From Armatimonadota bacterium (lineage in GTDB: Bacteria > Armatimonadota > Fimbriimonadia > Fimbriimonadales > Fimbriimonadaceae): a stretch of DNA of 64,000 nt. Below, one piece after another: positions 60,076-64,000 of this stretch (position 1 is the first letter of the stretch; every line of letters starts with the position of its first letter). A model generated the notes under the pieces. That model was not told the origin of the DNA and did not search any database. It saw only the letters and a program-made list of their open reading frames with translations. Position numbers and translations under genes: made by a program. The stretch lies in the NCBI GenBank assembly GCA_018268355.1, contig JAFDWR010000001.1, positions 955,858 through 1,019,857 on the forward strand, read 5' to 3'.

Positions 60076-60801
60076 ATGTTTTCCCATGCTACGGTTTATG
60101 AAGGGTCCCAAAGGCTGCACTTTAACAATGGAAGGATCGTTGGGATTCTCCAACCCGGCCGCTACCGATTCTTTGGGACGAACCATCACTTCGTAGACGT
60201 GCCGATGACCGAACAGTTTACGGACGTCGCGGGTCAGGAAGTCTCGACTAGCGACGCCGGTACGTTCAGGGTCACCTTGTTCGTTGCCTGGAAGGTGATT
60301 GACCCGCGAAAGTGCTTTGAGAACAACCTCGTCAGCGTGTTGATGGGTGGGATGGATGATGATCACATCCGCCGAATGGCCAAGATCGTTATTCGAGACT
60401 GGTTCGCGGCACGGACCTTCTTGCAGGCCATCGAGGAGCGTGACGAGTTTGAGGAAGCCGTGAAAACCGATCTCGCATCGAGGTTTGCGGACAAGGGGAT
60501 CGCGATCGCCGAGGTCTTCATTCTCGACATGAACCCTGCGGGTGGCCTCAAGTCGGCAATGGCCGACCTCCTGAAGGTCGAGATTGAAGGCCGGGTTGCC
60601 CTTGCCCGCGCTCGGAATGAGGCCGCGACGATGCGAAGCCTGCTGAACACGGCGCGGCTTTGCCGCGAACATCCTGGGCTGATGGAGCTCCGGGTGCTTT
60701 CGAGCAATAGTCGTCCGCGGGTGACCTTCGTGGTGGGGTCCGGCGCGGGGACGGACGCGATTGGCGAAGTGGTTGAGGAAGAGACTCGCTCACCGGAGTA
60801 A
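60076..60801 (+). CDS. SPFH/band-7 domain protein (slipin-like)
   Basis: 241 residues without a clear membrane anchor. GRIVGILQPGRYRFFGTNHH, then VDVPMTEQFTDVAGQEVSTSD and VTLFVAWKVIDPRKCF, is the band-7 beta core; the helical second half (FLQAIEERDEFEEAVKTDLA) forms the oligomerising region. Normally membrane-attached scaffolds; here soluble or bound by other means. AAGGA six bases before ATG 60076. The 228 bases before it hold no recognisable gene. Followed closely by a small membrane-protein gene. Confidence 0.85.
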   Translation: MFSHATVYEGSQRLHFNNGRIVGILQPGRYRFFGTNHHFVDVPMTEQFTDVAGQEVSTSDAGTFRVTLFVAWKVIDPRKCFENNLVSVLMGGMDDDHIRRMAKIVIRDWFAARTFLQAIEERDEFEEAVKTDLASRFADKGIAIAEVFILDMNPAGGLKSAMADLLKVEIEGRVALARARNEAATMRSLLNTARLCREHPGLMELRVLSSNSRPRVTFVVGSGAGTDAIGEVVEEETRSPE

Positions 60802-60838
60802 GGGTGGCGTCGTAGAGTTTCTGGAGAGGAAACGAACG

Positions 60839-61150
60839 ATGTTTATGTCTGATCAAGAGCAAGCGAAGATTCTGTTGGAGGCCCGTGATAAGGGCTACAG
60901 CTGGAAGAACCCGGGACAGCTCCTCCAGGCCAGCCATCGGAAGATTCTCGCTTGTGTGGTCGTAACTCTGGCTGGCAGTGCTGCGCTCAAGCTGTGGATG
61001 TTCTTCTTCCTGTATTTGACGTTCTTCGCCGGAGTTGCCCTGTGCTACATCGTGTCTATGAACGCCCACTTTAAGACCTGGCCGTTCAGCAAGAGGATCA
61101 TCGACTGGGAGAAGGTCGAGCGTGCAGCGGCCGGCGAGGCCATTGACTAA
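60839..61150 (+). CDS. Small two-span membrane protein (103 aa)
   Basis: Unrecognised. Basic, Trp-containing N-terminus (ILLEARDKGYSWKNPGQLLQ), then two adjoining membrane segments (ILACVVVTLAGSAALKLWMF and FFLYLTFFAGVALCYIVSM) and a short cytoplasmic tail. ATG 60839 has GGAGAGGA five to twelve bases upstream. Just 37 bases after the SPFH gene; SPFH proteins often work with small membrane partners, so a complex is plausible but unproven. Confidence 0.65.
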   Translation: MFMSDQEQAKILLEARDKGYSWKNPGQLLQASHRKILACVVVTLAGSAALKLWMFFFLYLTFFAGVALCYIVSMNAHFKTWPFSKRIIDWEKVERAAAGEAID

Positions 61151-61156
61151 TCATCG

Positions 61157-61228
61157 ATGAGCGAGATCCCGGCCAGCGTCCGAGAGGAGATCATGCGCCG
61201 CCTTCGGCGTGAGAGTGCTAAGGGGTAA
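61157..61228 (+). CDS. Possible 23-aa ORF (SPASV-like fragment) before a hairpin
   Basis: SEIPASVREEIMRRLRRESA is a short helix-forming Arg/Glu peptide. The ATG starts six bases after the previous stop and the stop lies inside the hairpin at 61207-61241. It may be a leader or a remnant of a longer gene; low confidence as a real protein. Confidence 0.3.
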   Translation: MSEIPASVREEIMRRLRRESAKG

Positions 61229-61241
61229 GGCACTCTCACGC
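61207..61241. terminator. 12-bp hairpin between convergent genes
   Basis: GCGTGAGAGTGC/GCACTCTCACGC with an 11-base loop, between the plus-strand small genes and the minus-strand 97-aa gene. Probable bidirectional terminator; no strong T-tract. Confidence 0.65.
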
Positions 61242-61248
61242 TATCACT

Positions 61249-61542
61249 TTACTTTACAATAATGTCCGTTCTTCCGTTCGGGTAGCCTGGAGCCACGCCA
61301 GCGTGCAGTATTTTATCGATCTGGTACCGCCCATTTCCACCGCTGTATCGGATCTGGACCCATTCACCTTGCTGAACAGGTTGCTGCGTGATCAGGATCT
61401 GATCCGGGATGCCCAGGTCATTGTTAGGCTCGACGTTGTAAACGTACCGTCCAAAGGAGTCCTGTAATTCCTCTGGTTTCTGGGCTTTTCCGAAGAAAGT
61501 GATCACATGGACAGGCTTGGGAGTAGGTTCGGAGTTTTCCAT
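61249..61542 (-). CDS. Small accessory protein (97 aa), unknown
   Basis: Unrecognised cytoplasmic protein: a beta-rich chain VHVITFFGKAQKPEELQDSF, YVYNVEPNNDLGIPDQILIT, QPVQQGEWVQIRYSGGNGRY and APGYPNGRTDIIV. Base composition is lower in GC than its neighbours. Transcribed from a near-consensus promoter that puts the start codon at the very 5' end of the mRNA. It has no partner genes on its strand. A transferred small gene is likely; function unknown. Confidence 0.65.
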   Translation of the reverse strand: MENSEPTPKPVHVITFFGKAQKPEELQDSFGRYVYNVEPNNDLGIPDQILITQQPVQQGEWVQIRYSGGNGRYQIDKILHAGVAPGYPNGRTDIIVK

Positions 61543-61550
61543 AGAATTGC

Positions 61551-61579
61551 ATAGTATAGAGGTCTATTCAATTTGTCAA
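61551..61579 (-). promoter_or_regulatory. Near-consensus promoter with leaderless start
   Basis: Minus strand: perfect TTGACA (61574-61579), 17-base spacer, TACTAT (61551-61556), then eight bases to the ATG. The predicted start lies one or two bases before the start codon. Confidence 0.8.
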
Positions 61580-61743
61580 GCAATATTTAATAGTGTTTGG
61601 ATTCAGTTGGGCCGAAGTGACTGACCAGCTGGATGAGTTGATGCGTCGGTGGACGCCCGGCTGGGTCTCCGGCGAGCCAGGACGGCGAGCCTAGGGTGGG
61701 AAGGAGCGGCCACGATGGCCGCTCGGGCGGGTAAACCGATAAT

Positions 61744-62277
61744 ATGTCGCTGATTCGCTTCGAAGCAGTCCTCGCGCGCCCCCTGGAAGGTGGCGACTGG
61801 CTCTTCCTGCGGCTGCCCCAACCCGCCAGCGACCAGCTTCCCGCCCGCAGCATGTGCTCGGTCGAGGGCACTCTGCAGGGTCAGCCGGTGGCGACGACCC
61901 TCCTCCCCGACGGCGAAGGTGGGCATTGGATGAAGGTCGAGCCAGACCTCATTGGCTCGCTCGGCCTCGCAAAAGGGCAAACCGTCAGCCTCGAAATCTC
62001 CCCAGTGAAGGTCGAACCCGAACCCAAGGTCCCCGCCGAGATCGCCGCTGCCCTCGCCTCCGCTTCCCCCCTCGCCCAGGAGACCTGGGCGAGCATCACA
62101 CCGATGGCCCGGCGCGACTGGATCTTCTGGATCGTCTCCGCCAAGAAGGCCGAGACCCGCACCAAGCGACTCGAGGTCGCCCTCTCCAAGCTCTCTGCCG
62201 GCAACCGCCGCCCCTGCTGCTTCGACCGCACGGGGATGTATGACAAGAGCCTCAGCTGTCCCGTCGCCGAAGCCTGA
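61744..62277 (+). CDS. DUF1905/YdeI-like protein (177 aa)
   Basis: N-terminal DUF1905 beta-barrel (about 3-90, IRFEAVLARPLEGGDWLFLR and GGHWMKVEPDLIGSLGLAKG, with the conserved GxxxGxxV turn), then a YdeI/OmdA-type helical domain (VPAEIAAALASASPLAQETW, TPMARRDWIFWIVSAKKAET). YdeI-like proteins are cytoplasmic, and some protect against bacteriocins; the mechanism is unknown. ATG 61744 with TAAACC six bases before it. The last ten residues are Cys-containing (PCCFDRTG). Confidence 0.85.
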   Translation: MSLIRFEAVLARPLEGGDWLFLRLPQPASDQLPARSMCSVEGTLQGQPVATTLLPDGEGGHWMKVEPDLIGSLGLAKGQTVSLEISPVKVEPEPKVPAEIAAALASASPLAQETWASITPMARRDWIFWIVSAKKAETRTKRLEVALSKLSAGNRRPCCFDRTGMYDKSLSCPVAEA

Positions 62278-62327
62278 GAGGGGGCTCGCGCTTCCCCCGG
62301 CTTGAACGGGGTAAACCCCAAGCTCCC

Positions 62328-63644
62328 ATGCTCCTCATCGCCGTTGCAGGGCCCGTGGGGGCCGGAAAGAGCACCCTCCTGCTCGGCGTAGCCCAGGCGC
62401 TCATCGAAAAGGGTCAGAGTGTAGCGGGTTTTATCCAAGTCGCGGGGGAGCGGCAGCAGCCAGGACGGGGAGCCGACACCTACGACCTCGTCGAGATTCC
62501 CAGCCTGCAAAAGACGCCGTGGGCGGTCCGCGACGAGACCCTCTCCCCGCCCTACCGCTTCCTCCCGAGCGAGCGAAAGGTCCCGCCCGCCGAGGTCGTC
62601 ATCCTCGACGAGATCGGACGCGAGGAAATCGAAGGTCGGGGGCATTCAAGCCTGCTAGAAAGCGTCCGCTGCGAAGTTCTCATCCTCGGAGTGCGGGACA
62701 CCAACGTGAGCGCGGTGGAGGAGAGGCTTGGACGCCGGTTCGATCTCGTGATCCATCCCAACGACAAAGCCGCGAAGACCCGGCTCCTGCGGCTCGCGAT
62801 TGGACCGACCGATTGGGAGTCGATCGGACTCTTCGGCGCGGCCTCCGGCGGGGTCGAAGCCACCCTGGGGACCGGACTCCATGCCCTCCAGCTCCCCGGG
62901 CGGGGCCAACTGCTCTCCACGCTCCAAGCCATCGTCCTCACCGCCGCCGCCGAGGGCCTGCGCGAACCCGCCCGGGTGGGTTGGGTCAGCGTCGTCTCCG
63001 CGGGTCTCAAGGCCGCCCTGCCGAGCGGCTCAAAGGTGCGACCGATGGTCGCGATCGTGGTCCAAGGTGGCCTTTTCGCCCTCGCCATCCGGATGCTCGG
63101 GCTGACCCGCCTCGCGGCCTTCGTGGGCGGCTTCCTGGTCGGGGCATGGGCGATGGCCCAGGGCATCTTGCTCCAATGGCTTTTGGTCGGGAGCGCGCTC
63201 GGCCAGGCGGTCGACCCGCTTGCCCGGTGGATCGCAGACCGGCTTCACCTCGGTCACCTCTCAACGCTCTGGATTTTGGCGGGCCTGGTCCTCCTCGCGG
63301 GCGGGCTGACGGGGTTGATCGTCACCGCCTTTTGGTCTTCGCGCCAGAAGCGCCTGTCGATGCTGCGGACCCAAACCGCCCCGACGAAGACGGCGAGACC
63401 GTGGCTCGGACAGGTGGCATTTTTCCTCCCCACCTTGGTCGTGCTTAGCATCCTCGTCGCAACGGGATCGACCTGGGAGGCGGCAGGTTGGATCGCGCTG
63501 CGCGCAATAGGCATCAGCCTTGCGCTCGCCGCGATTCTCAGCCTGGTGCGAGTCGAAAAGTGCCTTGCTTGCCTCAGCCGGTACGGCTTCGACGGCCCCG
63601 CCCATGCACTGTCGGTTGCCCTTCGCCGACGCCAAGTCGGTTAA
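62328..63644 (+). CDS. Fusion of a DUF2478/THEP1-like NTPase with an ECF-S-like membrane domain
   Basis: 438 residues. N-terminal P-loop NTPase (1-160): Walker A AGPVGAGKSTLL, Walker B AEVVILDEIGRE, similar to nucleoside-triphosphatase THEP1/DUF2478. From about 175 a membrane half with five or six spans begins AIVLTAAAEGLREPARVGWV and AALPSGSKVRPMVAIVVQGG, then LIVTAFWSSRQKRLSMLRTQ between spans. That half resembles S-components of ECF transporters, which bind vitamins or metals. A nucleotide-driven uptake protein is possible, but no EcfA or EcfT is adjacent. Substrate unknown. Confidence 0.65.
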   Translation: MLLIAVAGPVGAGKSTLLLGVAQALIEKGQSVAGFIQVAGERQQPGRGADTYDLVEIPSLQKTPWAVRDETLSPPYRFLPSERKVPPAEVVILDEIGREEIEGRGHSSLLESVRCEVLILGVRDTNVSAVEERLGRRFDLVIHPNDKAAKTRLLRLAIGPTDWESIGLFGAASGGVEATLGTGLHALQLPGRGQLLSTLQAIVLTAAAEGLREPARVGWVSVVSAGLKAALPSGSKVRPMVAIVVQGGLFALAIRMLGLTRLAAFVGGFLVGAWAMAQGILLQWLLVGSALGQAVDPLARWIADRLHLGHLSTLWILAGLVLLAGGLTGLIVTAFWSSRQKRLSMLRTQTAPTKTARPWLGQVAFFLPTLVVLSILVATGSTWEAAGWIALRAIGISLALAAILSLVRVEKCLACLSRYGFDGPAHALSVALRRRQVG

Positions 63645-63698
63645 CACTCGAACAAACCGCAAACGGGCCAAAGAGATTGGCGTAGAAAGCCCTACCTT

Positions 63699-64000
63699 AT
63701 GGCGAATCTCACCTTTGACCTTGCCAACGACCTCAAGATTAACCGCCTCGGCTATGGCGCGATGCGCCTCACCGGCGAAGGGGTTTGGGGCGATCCCCCC
63801 GCCCATGTCGACCCGATTGCGATCCTGCGACGTGCGGTGGAGCTCGGTGCGAACTTCATCGACACCGCCGACGCCTACGGCCCCGCCACCAACGAGGACC
63901 AGATCCGCGAAGCCCTCTATCCCTACGACGGCATCGTCATCGCCACCAAGGGCGGCCTCGTTCGCCCCGGCCCGATGCAGTGGTCTCCGTGCGGTCGGCC
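63699..64000 (+). CDS. Aldo/keto reductase, N-terminal part (cut by window edge)
   Basis: The first 100 codons are visible. [20 protein letters not shown] is the AKR opening strand, and [20 protein letters not shown] holds the catalytic Asp and Tyr (D-T-A-D-A-Y). [19 protein letters not shown] has the catalytic Lys. NADPH-dependent carbonyl reductase; substrate unknown. The catalytic His and C-terminus lie beyond base 64000. Confidence 0.95.
   Translation, partial: MANLTFDLANDLKINRLGYGAMRLTGEGVWGDPPAHVDPIAILRRAVELGANFIDTADAYGPATNEDQIREALYPYDGIVIATKGGLVRPGPMQWSPCGR

Overview
This is a GC-rich bacterial chromosome segment (roughly 60-65% GC by eye) carrying about 57 protein genes, six tRNA genes and a small number of accessory islets. 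The mix of genes fits Armatimonadota, most likely Fimbriimonadia: fused SecDF, the WecB/TagO-type undecaprenyl-glycan genes, a divergent DnaA-like ATPase, many lineage-specific secreted proteins, TIM-barrel sugar isomerases, and frequent GTG/TTG starts. That placement is an inference from gene content and style, not from a marker alignment.

Layout. 1-2886 (minus): small Cys-rich protein, MFS exporter, Hsp20 and the start of Lon, a protein-quality-control operon cut by the left edge. 3098-4157: tRNA-Gln and two small proteins. 4154-8269 (minus): comEB, tagO/wecA, wecB, uppP and pth, tightly overlapping, linking nucleotide supply, undecaprenyl-linked glycan priming, lipid-carrier recycling and peptidyl-tRNA rescue. 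8308-17326: M14 carboxypeptidase, a TPR-like protein, lysS, a YyaL/DUF255 protein, an orphan Pycsar-type membrane effector, and an ABC-2 exporter pair. 17327-18994: a decayed islet with 65-bp tandem repeats, hairpin repeats, two small membrane genes and an integrase remnant beside tRNA-Ala. 19066-31608: a large repeat protein, a zinc-ribbon membrane protein, half-size MetH, glutathione peroxidase, PepV-like dipeptidase, peroxiredoxin, CBS protein, MTA/nucleoside phosphorylase, divergent DprA, tRNA-Ser, tRNA-Met and an M1-like peptidase.

31681-41015: response regulator, a DUF4085-like protein, SecDF, sugar isomerase, J-like protein, acyl-CoA dehydrogenase, a membrane protein and an S9 peptidase. 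41098-41925: a nuclease-like gene between hairpin repeats. 42081-45086: fasciclin protein, a low-GC 616-residue nuclease-like gene and tRNA-Asn. 45341-47637: a DnaA/Hda-like ATPase overlapping a CBS-GGDEF protein. 47694-54676: secreted protein, rfbD, YjbQ, CBM9-like protein, GT9, panB and panC. 54740-64000: small basic protein, tRNA-Thr, DUF4349-like protein, histidine kinase plus NtrC-like regulator, class A beta-lactamase-like enzyme, SPFH protein, small accessory genes, YdeI-like protein, a P-loop NTPase fused to a membrane domain, and the start of an aldo/keto reductase.

Two signals run across the window. First, many genes have a TANNNT-like hexamer only 6-8 nt before the start codon and no Shine-Dalgarno, which suggests widespread leaderless transcripts; internal operon genes instead use SD sequences or stop/start overlaps. 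Second, a family of hairpin repeats with a shared core but different, mutually complementary arms brackets two accessory cassettes (17647-18711 and 41098-41925).
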